From Macrotis lagotis (taxonomy: Eukaryota; Chordata; Mammalia; Peramelemorphia; Peramelidae), in NCBI RefSeq assembly GCF_037893015.1, contig NC_133662.1, forward strand, positions 273,189,444 through 273,253,443: a stretch of DNA of 64,000 nt, read 5' to 3'. A model generated the notes under the pieces. That model was not told the DNA's origin and searched no databases. It was given only the letters and a program-made list of their open reading frames with translations. Shown here in pieces: positions 1-11,870 of the stretch. Position 1 is the stretch's first letter, and the number at the start of each line of letters is the position of its first letter. A program made the translations under genes and the position numbers.

Positions 1-19
1 CCTGGAGGCCAACAGAAGG

Positions 20-801
20 TTAATAGAGTTTAAGAGGAACAAGTGACCTGTGATCACAGGAGGTGGTGCAGCAGGCAGGTTTGCAGCAGACAGGCTGGCG
101 GAGACAGGACGCACTGAAGGTGGGGCGGCAGCAGGTGGAGGCCGGACAGCAGGAGGGGGCGCAGCAGCAAGAGGGTTTGTAGGAGAGGGTCACACAGCAG
201 GGGGGTGGACCACACACGGGCCAGCAGAGGGTCACACAGCAGGAGGCCGGGCAGCAGCAACTGGGCTGGCAGCAGCTGGAGGCCAGACAACAGGCTGTGG
301 TCACACAGCAGCTGGGCTTGCAGCACACGGGCAGGGCCAGGCAGCAGCTGGGCTGGCAGCAGAGTGGGGCACAGCAGCAGGACTGCACCGCACAGGGAGA
401 GGCAGTGCAGCTAGGGGCTTGGCAGCAGGACTGCTGGCAGCTGGAAGACCTGCAGCCAGAGGACTGGCAGCAAGACTGCTGGCAGCAAGCTGGTAAGCAG
501 GAGGAGGTTCAGGTGGCCTGGCAGGGGCTGAGTCCACAGGCTGGCAGGAGGTGCGCAGGCAGCAGACTGGGCGGCACACAAGGGTCAGGCAGGAGGCCGG
601 CAGGCAGCAGGGGGCCGGGCAGCAGGAGGGCCCACAGCAGCCGGGTTCACAGTAGCTCTCTGGGCAGTTGTCCAGCTGCCAGGATGAGCCCGTGCAGGAA
701 CTGGGTAAGCAGACGTTGCTGCCACAGCTCACATTACTGGAGCAGACCGAGGCGGCCGAGGCTGTGGGCATGCAGGGCCTGGAAAAGCAGGAGTCTGCTA
801 T
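20..801 (-). pseudogene. KRTAP10: KRTAP10-like pseudogene (left-most copy)
   Basis: High-sulphur keratin-associated protein copy of the KRTAP10 family. The head ([18 protein letters not shown], then [10 protein letters not shown]) and the [14 protein letters not shown] repeats match the intact copies at 10995, 24353, 39021 and 54350. It is broken in several ways. The start codon position 799-801 reads ATA in the otherwise intact context ACCATAGCAGAC. About 4 bp are missing near 541 relative to the 39021 copy, which shifts the frame. A Cys codon near 510 is TGA. The C-terminal GQKSC motif is replaced by an unrelated tail that runs to a TAA at 20-22. A TATA box is still present about 85 bp upstream, so transcription could persist. 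The next in-frame ATG (771) would lose ten residues and still meet the frameshift. It is clearly a decayed family member. The 3' UTR lies outside the window. Confidence 0.85.
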
Positions 802-883
802 GGTGGGAGCAGCTGTGTGGGGGGGGGTTAGGGTGTGAGGGAAGGTGTAGGGCTGGGGGTGAAGGTGGCACAGCCTGGTGGCC

Positions 884-893
884 TCTTATATCC
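884..893 (-). promoter_or_regulatory. TATA box of the KRTAP10-like pseudogene at 20-801
   Basis: The - strand reads GATATAAG in the conserved context CAGAGGGATATAAGAGGCC. It is at the same distance from the start position as in the intact paralogues, so the promoter core has outlived the reading frame. Confidence 0.7.
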
Positions 894-2081
894 CTCTGGC
901 AGGAGGATGTGCCAAGGTGAGACTGAGTCTTCTTCCCTCTTGTTCTACGGGGGCTGCTTCCTTCATAGTCCATTATCGATGGTGCCATTGTCCAGTAGGT
1001 GGCCAGTGGTCCATAAACATCCTCCATTTGGCTTCAGTTTCCACCGTTTAATAAACATGTCTGAGATCCCTGCTCCTGACCAGACACAGGGCTAAGGCCT
1101 GAGCATCCAGGACAGAAGGGAAAGCTGGTGCATTAAGGGTCACCTGAGCGGAAACCAGGAACTTCTAGGTGATTTCAGGGGAGAACAACACTGGCAAGGA
1201 AGGTCAGGGAGACATCTAGTCCAGGGTCCAAACTGGGAGATCATGGAGCTGAGGAGAAGGTGTAGGAGGGGCACTGTGAGTCTTCCCAGATGCTTGGAGA
1301 GACAGGGAGTATCACGTTGGTTCACCAGGAGGCCCATGTGGCCAGAGGTACCAGTGACACCAAGTAGCATTGTCCAGGAGGTGTGGAGAGTGGGGGAGGG
1401 ATTGGATGGGACTGGGCTTGGCCAACAGCAAAGTAGTTTGTGTTCTGTTTGACAGCGGATCTTTGGGCCATGAATGATGTGATCAAACTGGAGCTTTTGG
1501 ATAGACATTGAGACTTCTTCCATAGAGAAGGAGCCAAAAGAATGGCCTTGATCTGCCTCAGTGGAGCCAAAATCAGATTAAAATGTATGGGGAGGGTAAC
1601 ATTTAGGAAAAGAAATAAAAATACAGAAAAAAGTTGACAATGTCCCATCATAGAGCTTGTTAATATTCAGTCCATATGGATGCTTGTGTATGTGTTAGTG
1701 GTCCTCATTCCCATTTATGTTAGAAATTCCTGATCTGAAAGAGGAAAGACTGAAGACCTTCCTGAGGGGCTACTTCATTGTTCCAGCTGCTGGTGATGGA
1801 GCCATTATCTGGGCTAATCAAAATCTGGGTGTAGAAACTTGTGGATTTGGGAGAGTGGAAGAGAGACAGAGAAAGAGGAAGATGGAAAGACAGAGACAGA
1901 GAGACAGAAGCAATCTGAGCCAAAGAAATGGGGAGAAAGACATAGAGAGACTGGGGAGGGACAGTGAAACAGAGAAAGAGAGGTGGAGAGATAGAAAGTC
2001 TCAGTGAGACAGAAAGAGAAGAAGAGCCATGTTGCCAGAGCAACAGATAGATGTGATTGGAGTGAGAGGGAGGGAGGGAGG

Positions 2082-2133
<52 letters not shown>

Positions 2134-3649
2134 CAGAGACACAGACACAGTCAGACAGGGAAACAGAGACAGAGACAGAAAGACGTAGAGCCCTCCACAC
2201 AGGCAGGTAGAGGCCCACAGACCATCCAGTTTCAAATGCACTAACTCCCACATGCCACAAACACACACCTACATAGACACATGTTTGCAGGGACAAAGGA
2301 GCACACATGCAGACTTGGGTCACCAGAGCTGTACAAATCCAGGCTTCCCTCACACAAACAGAGACACACTGACGTGTACCTAGAGATGCACACATACATA
2401 CATGCAGCCACACCTGGCTACAGACCCACATTTACAAACATATGCACAAAATGGCACCTCTAGAAACACTAAAAACACCCCGACACTCTTGTCCCACACA
2501 GACATGCACAGAGACACACAGACTTGCACACATGCACACATATATGTACCCTCACAGTCACATAGACACCCCCACACTCTGCCTCCCCCCACTTCCCCCT
2601 ATTGTCCTGCACAGGGCCCCCAGGACTCTCACTTCTCTTCTCACTGGCCCTGATGCACCAACATCTTCCTCCCAGAAGCTACATGAGGAACATCCTGGTC
2701 TCTCCCCGCCAAACCCACAGGGGCTGGAACATGCCCTCAATCATAGCTGGTTGTCTTCCCTCTTTAGCCTGGGCCCTACCAGGCAGTGACCCCTGAGGAA
2801 GCTTCCTGCCAATCCAGGCCACGTTTATGAAGGACCTACTCTGGACCAAGCTGGGGAAACAATGACAAAAGACAGTCCCTGCCCTCCAGGTACATTCTAC
2901 TGGGAGAAGACAGGTCAGTAAGGGAGAGGGGTCAGTTAGGGGGAGGGTTTTTTGTTGTGGCATCTGGTGCTGTAGAGGTGAAACCTGCCAGAGCAGCAGA
3001 AGCAAAGTGGGATGCCTCAGTAGCCCAGTCTCTGTCCCCAACAAAGAAAGACATTGGGAGGAGTTTGATCCTTTGCCACCTAGCTCTCCTCCTAGGGGAT
3101 TCTGAAGCTGAGGAAAGCCTTCAATGCCAATTAGTCAAATCCCTTCCAGGTGCCCATGGGTCTATTCTGATCCTCTTGGACTATGACATATCCCACCAAA
3201 TTGTGGAAAACTCCTTCTTTCCCCTCTATGCTACAGGTCACCCCCCCTGAATTACCAGGCTTCAAAAAAGAGACGGAACAAATGATTTTTAGAAGTGTCT
3301 CCTTTGCTGCATGTTGACTGCTGTGGATGAAGCTGGAGTGTTCTCAAGGCAAGGAGGGACAATGAGGAAAGCCAGGCCCTGGTGTGTCAGATCTTCCTGG
3401 GAGGGAATCTAGTAGGTTCCTTATGGGAATGGGGTCTGCTGCTCCATGGCGGAGTCCATGGGGCATGATGAGGCCCAGGTGATTTCTGGCAACAGTGACC
3501 TAGTCCAGGTCTCACGACTGATGAGGCAGAGCAGAACCATCACTGGATTCCAAGCTGTGGGTTGTAGGAAGGGCAGATGACCATGACCATGGTGATATGA
3601 GACGTGGATTTTTCCCTGTTCCTCTCAAATGAACTTAGAGAAGACGTTC
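894..3649. other. Repeat-unit spacer between KRTAP10 and KRTAP12 copies
   Basis: No gene is seen. This is the 5' flank of the KRTAP10 copy followed by the 3' flank of the KRTAP12 copy, and it recurs at about 11870-19090, 25250-27790, 31271-33940 and 46711-49940. Landmarks in order are a block with the words CAAAGTAGTTTGTGTTCTGTTTG, a LINE-free block ending in GAAATTCCTG, a GGGA/GA tract, a CA-rich stretch with many ACACA words (about 2255-2560), and a block beginning near 2605 (CCTGCACAGGGCCCCCAGGA). At 2800-2920 there is an old interspersed repeat resembling the one at 56600. The AATAAA seen downstream of the other KRTAP12 copies is missing here: the site near 3300 reads CTCCTTTGCTGC. Confidence 0.6.
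2065..2129. repeat. (GGGA)n(GA)n microsatellite
   Basis: Pure GGGA runs pass into about 24 GA units. The equivalent tract recurs in other units at 13074-13130 and, shorter and impure, at 26420-26470. Confidence 0.95.
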
Positions 3650-4090
3650 TCAGCAGCAGGAGGGAGTACAGGAGGATCCACAGAGCAGGGAGGTGCATGA
3701 GGCTGGTTAGCAGAAGGAGGCCTGGCAGGAGGGCACCGCACATACCACAGGCTTGCAGCACATGGACACACACAGAGCAGGTTTGCATCAGACTGGCACA
3801 CAGCAGGAAGATTGGCAGGAGCTGATGCATCAGGTGGATGGTCAGGGGCTAGACATACAGACAAGGTTACAGGGACCAGCCTGGCAGCAGGGGGATGGGC
3901 AGGGGCTGCCACCACAGCAGCAGGGGGAGCAGCTGCCAATTCCACAAACTGTCTGGCAGCTGGTCACCACAGGGCAAGCTGGGTGGCAGAGCAGGGCCAC
4001 ACAGGAGGCTGAGCGGCAGCAAGGATGGATACAGAAGACTGGCACTGAGCAGGTTGACTGGCAGCCAGTGGAGCAGCTGGTGTGGCACAT
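3650..4090 (-). pseudogene. KRTAP12: KRTAP12-like pseudogene
   Basis: Opens MCHTSCSTGCQSTCS, the diagnostic start of KRTAP12 proteins, and is colinear with the intact copy at 19098-19517 over 147 codons with no frame-changing indel. Four in-frame stops interrupt it: TGA after ...VCMSSP (codon 83), a second TGA four codons later, a third TGA after CCVPV in place of the Cys in CCVPVCCK, and a TAA after QASFC. The final TGA is at 3650-3652. A TATA box survives at 4171-4177, but the AATAAA found in its paralogues is gone. The 82-residue open head (3842-4090) could in principle still be translated, but it lacks the C-terminal half. The stops differ from those in the other broken KRTAP12 copy at 33943, so the two decayed separately. 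Confidence 0.88.
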
Positions 4091-4170
4091 GGTTAGGGTG
4101 AGTGGTTCCTTTGGGAGAGGAGTAGAGGAGGAGATGTGGCCTTGGGAAGCTCCTTTCCCTTGAACAAGGC

Positions 4171-4177
4171 TTTTATA
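4171..4177 (-). promoter_or_regulatory. TATA box upstream of KRTAP12 pseudogene
   Basis: Minus strand GGGTATAAAAGC, about 81 bp upstream of the ATG at 4090. The same word and spacing occur upstream of the intact KRTAP12 copies (19601 and 50412). Confidence 0.75.
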
Positions 4178-4179
4178 CC

Positions 4180-4880
4180 CCTCTGTATACTGTGTGCATG
4201 TGTGTGTGTGTATGTTTGCATGTGTATATGTGTGTGTCTACCATACCAAACAGTGACTATTTTCTTTCTTCTTGTTTCTCCCACTCTTTTGCCTCCCAAA
4301 CACTTTGTTCCACTTCCCTCCTATAGTTGCCTCTTAGTGTTTATTAGACCCTCACAACTTTTCTTTGGAGGGTTGAGAGTAATTGGAGTCTCCTTAGAGG
4401 CCACTGTCCCCCTTGTTTAATTCTGTCTCCATATTCATTGCTCCTTCTTCCTTCTAAGCCAATCCTGAGGCTTTGGGGTGAGTCCTTACAACAGGAAGCC
4501 CCACCTTCCTGGTCTCATGGCAATTCTTGGTCTTTTCATAGCTAACGAGACCCACATATTTACTGAACATTTCTTCCATAACAAGGGAAGGGAAGCTTGG
4601 TATTCCAGGCTGTGGGGTTGGGAGCTCATCCTAATAAGTCCCAGGAGGGATCAGAAGTGCTGTGGAGAGGGATGAGCAATGTTCCCCTCTGCAGGTATGA
4701 TGCTCTGGGATAAGAAGATACTAATCACTTACATGTTGTGGTAAAATACCCCAGTGCTTTGGGAGGAAGAGCTGGCACTAAGGCAGAGTCTTCTCCTCTT
4801 CCTGGCCCTAAATAATACACTGCCATTTCTAGGTAAGGAAACCCCAAGATAAATGGAATCCAGGACCAAGAACTGACTCC
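4180..4880. other. 5' flank of KRTAP12 pseudogene
   Basis: No gene seen. It contains a short TG tract (about 4195-4240) and unit-conserved sequence (words such as AACATTTCTTCCATAACAAGG and GATGCTCTGGG) that also follows the KRTAP12 copies at 19517, 34389 and 50329. Confidence 0.6.
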
Positions 4881-4889
4881 CATGCTGCC

Positions 4890-5850
4890 TGCTATGTGTT
4901 ATGGGGTGTTGTCCTTCCTTCTGGAAGAGACCAAGAGGATAGCACTGTGTTGGGGAGAAATTAAAGGGCGTCCAAGTGTGGTTGATCAGAACAATATGAA
5001 CTCAGAGTGCTCTACCATAGGATGGACACAAATAAAGTCATGTGAACAGCCTAGAGCATGCTCTTCCAAACTTACATATCTCACTCTTCCTTTGTACTGT
5101 TTCCACCCTGCTTCACTCATAGGGTACAGCACCTCTCTGAAGAGGGCAGGCCAAGCCAGGCAGTCCTGTGCCAGCGTGTCCCTTGGTGCACAGAAAATTA
5201 AAGAGTTCTTAAGTGAAACCTTGAGAGAGTGTCCTAGTATTGTTATTTCTGATCCTTCCCACCCCCTTCAGTTCTTGCCTTGTGGGAGATCTCTACAAAA
5301 TAGTCTTTTTGACATTTGCCCAGTGTGACCGGTCCATCAAAGTTTTGCTCTGTGGAGCAATGTTTGAAAGTTTGGGTAGTTTGGCTGGACACCGGACTGC
5401 AGTGGCAGATGTCTTGCTAGTGCTTCTGTGGAATCGTCAAAGGACAATTCAATTGGAAGTGATTCAGTTTCCTGGGTTGGCACTGGGTGATTGGTTCAGG
5501 ATCAGAGGAATCCTCCAATGAGGCCAGCACCATGGCTTTCTAGACCTTCAGGTTAGTCTCATACCTCTTTTCTCCCATACTTTCCTTGGAGACTCCTGTC
5601 AGCTAGTTTTGGTAGTGCCTGTGTCAATCTGGGTATCATTGTGTACATCTCTGGAAAGTATACTGCCAAACGACGTGAACTTGTCCACAGCATTCAAAAC
5701 TTCTCCATTTGCTGTAACCACTCCTTACACTTATGGACAGTCTGACTCTGACTGATCCAGGACCTGTGTCTTCTTAGTGCTAATTGTTGGATCAAAGTTG
5801 GCATATGCAGCAGAGATTTCATTCATCCTTGAGGCATCTCAGCTTCAGAG
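4890..5850 (-). mobile_element. RTE-like LINE, 3' fragment
   Basis: Minus-strand fragment of a non-LTR retrotransposon. It aligns by eye with the 3' part of the longer copy at 13441-17840 and with fragments at 20650-21580, 35300-36175 and 40640-41540 (shared words: AATGCTCT.CTA/CC, CATCTCACTCTTCCTTTG, GAACTTGTCCACAGCATTCAAAAC). Translated pieces resemble the C-terminal region downstream of the reverse transcriptase (KDTLKVSLKN-type words). It is heavily decayed. Its presence at the same place in several units shows that it inserted before those units were duplicated. Confidence 0.6.
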
Positions 5851-7589
5851 GATTCCCACAGACCATCTGCCCCCTCAGTGCCTTTGCCCAGGCACTCTCC
5901 CAATCCTAGAAGGAGACATCTTTGAGTCCCTTGCCTTCTCTGAGGCCACCTCCTTTATCACATTTAACTCGAAGCTTTTCCTGTAGCACTGGAATCAAGA
6001 TTAAGAGGGATGCCAGGGGGCATTCCTATTAGATTGCCAGAGGTGAAATTCTTAGACCGTGACAAGATGGACCAGAGTGAAACCATTTGCCAAGAATGTC
6101 TTCATTAATCAAGAATCAAAGTCAGAAGTTCATAGATAATCAGATATTGTCATAGTTTTGATCATAAAAGATGCCAACTAGCCATCTGGTGTTGTTATTC
6201 CAGCCAATTAGCATCTGGGAAACCAAAGTTTTGGATTCCAGGGAGAGTATGGTTGCAGAGTAGATTGGAAATTTCTATCATCTTTCTGGCAGTTAGACCA
6301 TAGTTATCTCTGGTCACCAAAGTTCTAACCAAAAAATCACCAGGGTGGTCTTCTGCCTAGCATGGCCAGAGTGCCAAGATGCTGCACTGTTATGGGAGGG
6401 AACTATAACCATAAGACCAAGCAGTCCCATAGCATCCAGACATCACCAAAAGTACTGCTTTTTATCAAATCAAGCCAAGAAGGAAAAAGATTCTGGAAAT
6501 GGGAGTGAAAAGGGTATCTTTGAACAATATTCCCAGGACTCCAATAAACATAATGTGAAAGTCATGCCATCGTTCATTTGATGTCATGGTCATCTTCGAT
6601 TATGATGTATACAGCCACCACCAGCAAGATTCCTACAGATTTTAATGCTTTCTGTCCCCTGACATGGTTTTGTTTCTTCTTGTTCATCTTCATCTTGTTT
6701 CTGCCGGTAGGATGCAAAGTCCTTGAGGGCAGTCACTGTGATGTTCTCTTTTGATGTTACACACTTACCAGCCTCTGGTAGACAGGAATATTTCCTGAAT
6801 GGTTCTGCTGGGTCACCCCTCCAACTGCCTTTGAGTTCCATGGGCTTTGATGTGCCTTGGCTTTCGGGGGTGCAGAAGTTCCCACATTCCAGTGAGGGGC
6901 AGCTTTGATCCCTTTGATAGAATATCCTCAAGCTCGGCAGCACCTGCAGCTCCCCCACCTCTCTGATCCTTCCATGTTCTTCTCTTGGTGACAAAAAACA
7001 AGAAACTTCTTCTCTTTCTACCTGATGTCCTTCCCTATCCCTGCTACAGTTGTTGAGTCCTCCCTTAGAAGTGTCTGCAAAGACCCTTCCTTCCAAAGTC
7101 TGACTTCCTCCCAGCTTGGTTCTGGGGGACAAACAAAGACATTTAAATATGTGGCCTTAATAAAAGAAACTACTCTCTCCTTCCTAGGCCCGTTGAAAAG
7201 AGCATTTTTGGTGCCCTTGTTGAGGACACTGGTTTTCACAAGTCACAATTGTTCTCCCTGCAAGGGAAAGTCAGAGTCATCATGAAGGATGGAGGAGCAA
7301 GTCTGTGTGTTCCTGTGTAGGTGTCCTCAGTCAGTGAGGTTTATCATCTCCCTCCAAAGGGACCTGGCCAGATGGAATGTAGGGGATACTTCCCCTTCTG
7401 ATTTCCTTCTCTATTTTGGCGCATAGAGGCTTCCTTGGAACTTTTCACAGTCCTGAGATTTCAGCTAGTTTATGTTCAGCCCCAATATGATTTGGGGCTA
7501 TATTGTCCTGGTGACGCTGATAGTGAATTACCTAAACCCTGGTTGAATAGATAGTTCAAGAAGGTGCTTCATTGTTGGGCATGACCTTA
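5851..7589. other. Unit spacer upstream of KRTAP12, no gene seen
   Basis: Unit-conserved non-coding sequence shared with about 21600-23160, 36180-37280 and 51130-52180. Landmarks are CCATCTGCCCC, CCAGACATCACCA, CAGTTGTTGAGTCCTCCCT and AGAGCATTTTTGGTGCCC. Short open frames here are not shared between units in frame, so I do not call genes. Confidence 0.6.
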
Positions 7590-10130
7590 CTTATTTTTAA
7601 ATTTTAATTTCTGTTTTTTCCAATTAGAGATAAGATAAAAACATTCATTTTTTTTTGTTGGAAGTCTTCTATTTCATTGAACAATCATCTTTTCCCCTGA
7701 CACTATATACTGAATTTTTCAAGTCAGTCAATTCTTGCTTGTAATTCAGGGTCCTTTGCCCTCCAATATATGGTATTCCAGGTCCTCTGGTCCTATAGTG
7801 TTGAAGCTGATAAGTCCTATGTAAGTTTGATTATGTTTCCTTTGTATTTAAATTGTTTCCTTTTTTGCTACTTGCAGTATTTTCTCCTTTATTTGATAAT
7901 TCTGGAATTTGACTACAATAGCCTTCTGGGGTCTCTTTCTGGAGGAGTTCTGTGTATCCTTTTGGCTATTTTTGTCTTCTTGTTCTAGCAGATTTGAACA
8001 ATTTTCCCTGATAATTTCCTGAAAGGTGTTTTCCAGGTTCTTTTTTATGATCTAAGCTTTCTAGTAGTCCAATGATTCGTAACATCTCTCTCCTGGATCT
8101 ATTTTCCAAGTTGTTTGTTTTTTCCTAAAAGGTACTTTATGAATTCTTCAATTTTCTCAGCCTTTTAATTTTGGTTGATGGAATCTTGTAGTCTCATAGA
8201 TTTATTGGTTTCTATTTGTTCAATTCATATTTTTAGGTTTTATTTTCTTCAATTAACTTTTGTGTTTCCTTTTCCAGTTGGTTGATTCATTTTTTTTTTG
8301 AAGAGTTACATTCTTTTTCCAGTTGGCTATTTTAACTTTTAAAGAAGTTGATTTCTTTGGTCAGTTTTTTCATATTTTCATCATGACTATCATTTCTTTT
8401 TTCTATTTTCTTCTTCCTCTCTTATTCGGCTTTTAAATTCTTTTTTTAATGCTCTTCTATGAGCTTTTGGATTTGAGTCCAATTCATAGACTCTTTTGAG
8501 ACTACCCCATGAGTAATTTTTCACTGTTACCATCTTCATCTACAGAATAGCTTTCTACAGTGAGCACCTTTTTAGGTTTTTTGCTCATCTTCAAATGTCT
8601 GAGCTCTAATTCTGGGGCATAGGGAGTATAGAGCTGTGTTTTTTAATGCTGGGACTGGGAGTTGATCTCTGACTTGTCATTGGTCAAGATGTCACCTTTT
8701 CAGTCCAGGTCTTGCCTTTGCAGAGATTTACTTCCTCTTTTATGTCCAGGTTCTGCCTATGCAGTGATTTGTTCCCATCCAAGTCGTGTCTTGTGCCCTG
8801 GTGTTCCCAGGGTTCAGACTTTGTTTGGGGTTGGGACCTTCCCTGATGGCTTGCTACCTAACTGCCAGGACCTTTTGCTGTTAATAGGCTGTCAGGACCT
8901 GTACTGCACTGTAGTTAAAAGCCTTCCACTAGCTTTTCCTGCTCTCTGACCTCACTGGGCTTTACTTCCCCTTCCCCCCAAAGAGATAGACCTTCATTGA
9001 ACATCCTCCACCATGACTACCATTGAAAACTTCTTTGGATCTTGTCTTTTTCTTGGTGGGATCTATAACTTTGTCAGTGCAGAGGTTTCATTCAGCTTTG
9101 TGTAGGGAAAATCCCCCTGGGGGGTGGCATGTCCCCATCTTGGCTCCACCCTGGAAGTCTGCTACAATGCAAGTTCTGTAAATTCTTTCTGCTTGTTTAC
9201 TTACTTCTACTTACAGAACTAGAGGAGATTCAGTTTTTGTAATATTTTGAGTTCCACATTTGTTCTGCCTCTCTCCCTTTCTGCCTCTCCATGAGAACAA
9301 ATAATCTGATATAAATTATGCCAGTACACTCATGTTCAACATATTATAGTCATGTTATGAAAGAAAAATCAAAACAAAAGAGAAAAACTGTAAGAAAGAA
9401 AAAAAAAGAAAACCAAAATGAATGAACTGAAAACACGATGCTTTGCTCAGCATAAAACTCCTTAGTTCTTTCTCTCAATGTAGGTAGTATTTTCCATCAC
9501 AAGTCTGATTGTTTTATTGAGAAGAGCTAATTAATTTACAAGTTCCCATTGAACAATATTGCTGTTCTCCTGGTTCTGTTCACTTTACCATGCATCAGTT
9601 CATATAAGACTTTCATAGTTTTCTGTAATCCAACTGCTCATCATTCCTTATAGCACAATAATATTCCATCACATTCATATACTACAATTTGTACAGCTAC
9701 TCCCCAGTTGATGGGCATCATCCCTGCCAGTTCCAATTCTTCGCAACCACAAAAAAGAGCTGCTATAGATTTTTTTGTACATGTGGGTCCTTTCCCTGTT
9801 TTTTTCCTCTATGGGCTATAGACCTAGTTCTGTTACTGCTGCATCAAAGAGTTTGTACAAATTTATTGCCCTTTGGGTATATCTCTGAGTTGCTTTCCAG
9901 AATGCTTGGAACAGTTCACAACTGCAGCGACAGTGAATTACTATCCCAGTTTTCCCATGATCCCTCCAACATTTATCATTTCCTTTTTCTGTCATATTAG
10001 CCAAACTAATAGGTGAAGGGGGTATCTCAGAGTTGTTTTAATTTGCATTTCTCCTCTCAGTAGTGATTTAAAACAATTTTTTCCTCAGAAAATTGGCTGT
10101 TCCTATCCAATGACTATCAATTTGGGAAGG
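7590..10130 (-). mobile_element. L1 remnant (3' end, with internal L1 5' block)
   Basis: The outer parts (7590-7655 and 9216-10130) are the 3' end of a marsupial-type L1 on the - strand. They include the stretch that encodes the last part of ORF2 (the + strand shows CCCCAGTTGATGGGCATC and CCAATTCTTCGCAACCACAAA). Between them, 7656-9215 is a different L1 segment, also on the - strand, from the region upstream of ORF2 (landmark AATTCTGGAATTTGACTACAATA, also at 45605). The same outer L1 sits at the equivalent place at 29575-30560 and 37280-38155 without the inner block. No intact frame remains. Confidence 0.7.
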
Positions 10131-10673
10131 GGATTTCTCTAGGTGGGCTTCCATGTACCATGACTGCTCTGTTGTGAGTCAGGCCCTCCAACATGGTCAT
10201 TTCTTATATGTGTACCTGGTGTCCTGGCTCTGACCCAGGAGGAGTATCCAAACTAAGAGACCATTTTCTGGCCAGTCTCCTCATGTCACTCATATTGGTG
10301 GCACTCAGACTGAAGTTCCAGAGAGATGCCAGGGCAGAGTGTACTGGGCATCCTGGCCTTGACCTGGGCACATGAGACCAGATTTATAAATCAGGAGAAG
10401 AGCTCTAAGTGTAGAGAATAGTAGCCACATGGACAGGCTGATTGGCTTGTACATGGCACCATGTGGGTTGGAGAAGGATGGATCAGTGTTTAGGTCAGCT
10501 CAACTATGGAGAGGTGTGCACATGGTGTGGTAGTCATATAGTCACTATCTCATGTGGACTTCTGGTCTTCCCAGTCTGCCTTTTCTCCTTGTGCTTTCTC
10601 CCCTATCTAGCTGTAATGCACCAAGGGTAAGGAAAGAGAATAAATGAGAGTCCAGGAAGGTGAGTTGCTGCAG
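10131..10673. other. 3' flank of KRTAP10-like gene
   Basis: No gene seen. This is a unit-conserved block (CTCTCTAGGTGGGCT..., CCAACATGGTCATT) that recurs downstream of the other KRTAP10 copies at 23500-24030, 30570-31090, 38160-38690 and, more diverged, 52200-54020. Confidence 0.6.
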
Positions 10674-10679
10674 TTTATT
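10674..10679 (-). other. Poly(A) signal of KRTAP10-like gene at 10995
   Basis: AATAAA on the - strand in the context GGCAATAAACTGCA, about 315 bp past the stop codon. The same motif and distance are seen in the other KRTAP10 copies. Confidence 0.75.
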
Positions 10680-10994
10680 GCCAGGTGGGTCCCTTCATGG
10701 GGCCCATGTATGCACTGATTCTAGAGAAAGGTTGAGATCTTGTGGCAGTGCCAAGATGATGCTGTCTGAGCTGGGTCCACATGGAAACAGGAGTCAAGGT
10801 CAGGATCAGCAATGGTTTGGAGGAGAATTATGGAAGACTCCATCTGGGTGTCGGAGGGTAAGGTGATCAATTGGAAGTTGATAGAATGACTCTTCAAGGG
10901 TGATTTTGGCCAGTTCTTCAGACTGGTGTTTGTGGATGGACCCAGGAGGCCAATGGCAGGTTGATAGAGTTTAAGAAGAACAAGTGACCTATGG

Positions 10995-11777
10995 TCAACA
11001 GCAAGACTTTTGGCCAGAGGAGGTAGTGCAGCAGGCAGGTTTGCAGCAGACGGGCCGGCAGAGGAGGGACACACTGGAGGTGGGGCGGCAGCAGGTGGTG
11101 GCCGGACAGCAGGAGGGGGCGCAGCAGCAAGAGGAGGAGGACGTGGTGGTGCAGCAAGAGGGTTTGCAGGAGAGGGGCACACAGCAGGAGGATGAACCAC
11201 ACACGGGCTGACAGAGGAGGGAAATGCAAGAGGCCGGGGGGCAGCAGCTGGGCTGGCAGCAGCTGGAGACCGGACAACAGGTTGTGGTCACACAGCAGCT
11301 GGGCTTGCAGCACACGGGCAGGACCAGGCAGCAGCTGGGCTGGCAGCAGAGTGGAGCACAGCAGCAGGACTGCACCGCACAGGGAGAGGCAGCACAGCTA
11401 GGGGCTTGGCAGCAGGAAGACCCGCAGCCAGAGGACTGGCAGCAAGGCTGCTGGCAACAGGATGGTGAGCAGGAGGAGATGCAGGTGGTCTGGCAGGGGC
11501 TGGGTCCACAGGTTGACTGGCAGGAGGTGGGCAGGCAGCAGACCGGGCGGCACACAAGGGTCAGACAAGATGCTGACTGGCAGCAGGGGGCTGGGCAGCA
11601 GGAGGACCCGCAGCATCCAGGTTCACAGTAGCTCTCTGGACAGTCATCTGGCTGCCAGGACGAGCCCATGCAGGAACTGGGCAAGCAGATGTTACTTCCA
11701 CAGCTCATGTCACTGGAGCAGACCGAGGTGGCCGAGGCAGTGGGCATGCAGGGCCTGGAAAAGCAGGTGTCTGCCAT
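10995..11777 (-). CDS. KRTAP10: Keratin-associated protein 10-like, high-sulphur
   Basis: Single-exon gene of 260 codons. KRTAP10 proteins are cytosolic matrix proteins of the hair shaft cuticle and cortex that crosslink keratin filaments through disulphides. The protein opens [19 protein letters not shown] and continues [10 protein letters not shown], then [13 protein letters not shown], the head signature of KRTAP10. The middle (about residues 60-230) is built from CCxxxCC, CCQPSCC and CCKPSCC pentapeptides. The end ([16 protein letters not shown], then GQKSCC) also matches KRTAP10. About a third of residues are Cys. I chose the ATG at 11775-11777 because all paralogues share it and because the TATA box (11863-11870) is only about 88 bp upstream; the longer upstream frame would run past the TATA. 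It is intact and is one of four intact paralogues in the array. It lies antisense within a TSPEAR intron. Confidence 0.93.
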   Translation of the reverse strand: MADTCFSRPCMPTASATSVCSSDMSCGSNICLPSSCMGSSWQPDDCPESYCEPGCCGSSCCPAPCCQSASCLTLVCRPVCCLPTSCQSTCGPSPCQTTCISSCSPSCCQQPCCQSSGCGSSCCQAPSCAASPCAVQSCCCAPLCCQPSCCLVLPVCCKPSCCVTTTCCPVSSCCQPSCCPPASCISLLCQPVCGSSSCCVPLSCKPSCCTTTSSSSCCCAPSCCPATTCCRPTSSVSLLCRPVCCKPACCTTSSGQKSCC

Positions 11778-11861
11778 AGTGAGAGCAGCTGTGTGTGGGG
11801 GGTGTGTGGGTGTAAGGAAAGGTGTGGGGCTGGGTGTGAAGGTGGAACATCCTGGTGGCCT

Positions 11862-11870
11862 CTTATATCC
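11862..11870 (-). promoter_or_regulatory. TATA box of KRTAP10-like gene at 10995
   Basis: Minus strand GGATATAAGA, with the paralogue-conserved CTGCCAGAGG just upstream. About 88 bp before the ATG. Confidence 0.8.

Noticed and set aside
1814-2431. Ser/Leu-rich open frames over GA and CA tracts (also 13004-13240, 26060-26687, 32248-32642)
   Set aside because: These are translations of simple repeats. They are not conserved in frame between units.
2255-2560. CA-rich tandem words that look like a spaced array (possible CRISPR-like pattern)
   Set aside because: Degenerate ACACA microsatellite with no constant repeat and spacer lengths, in a mammalian genome.
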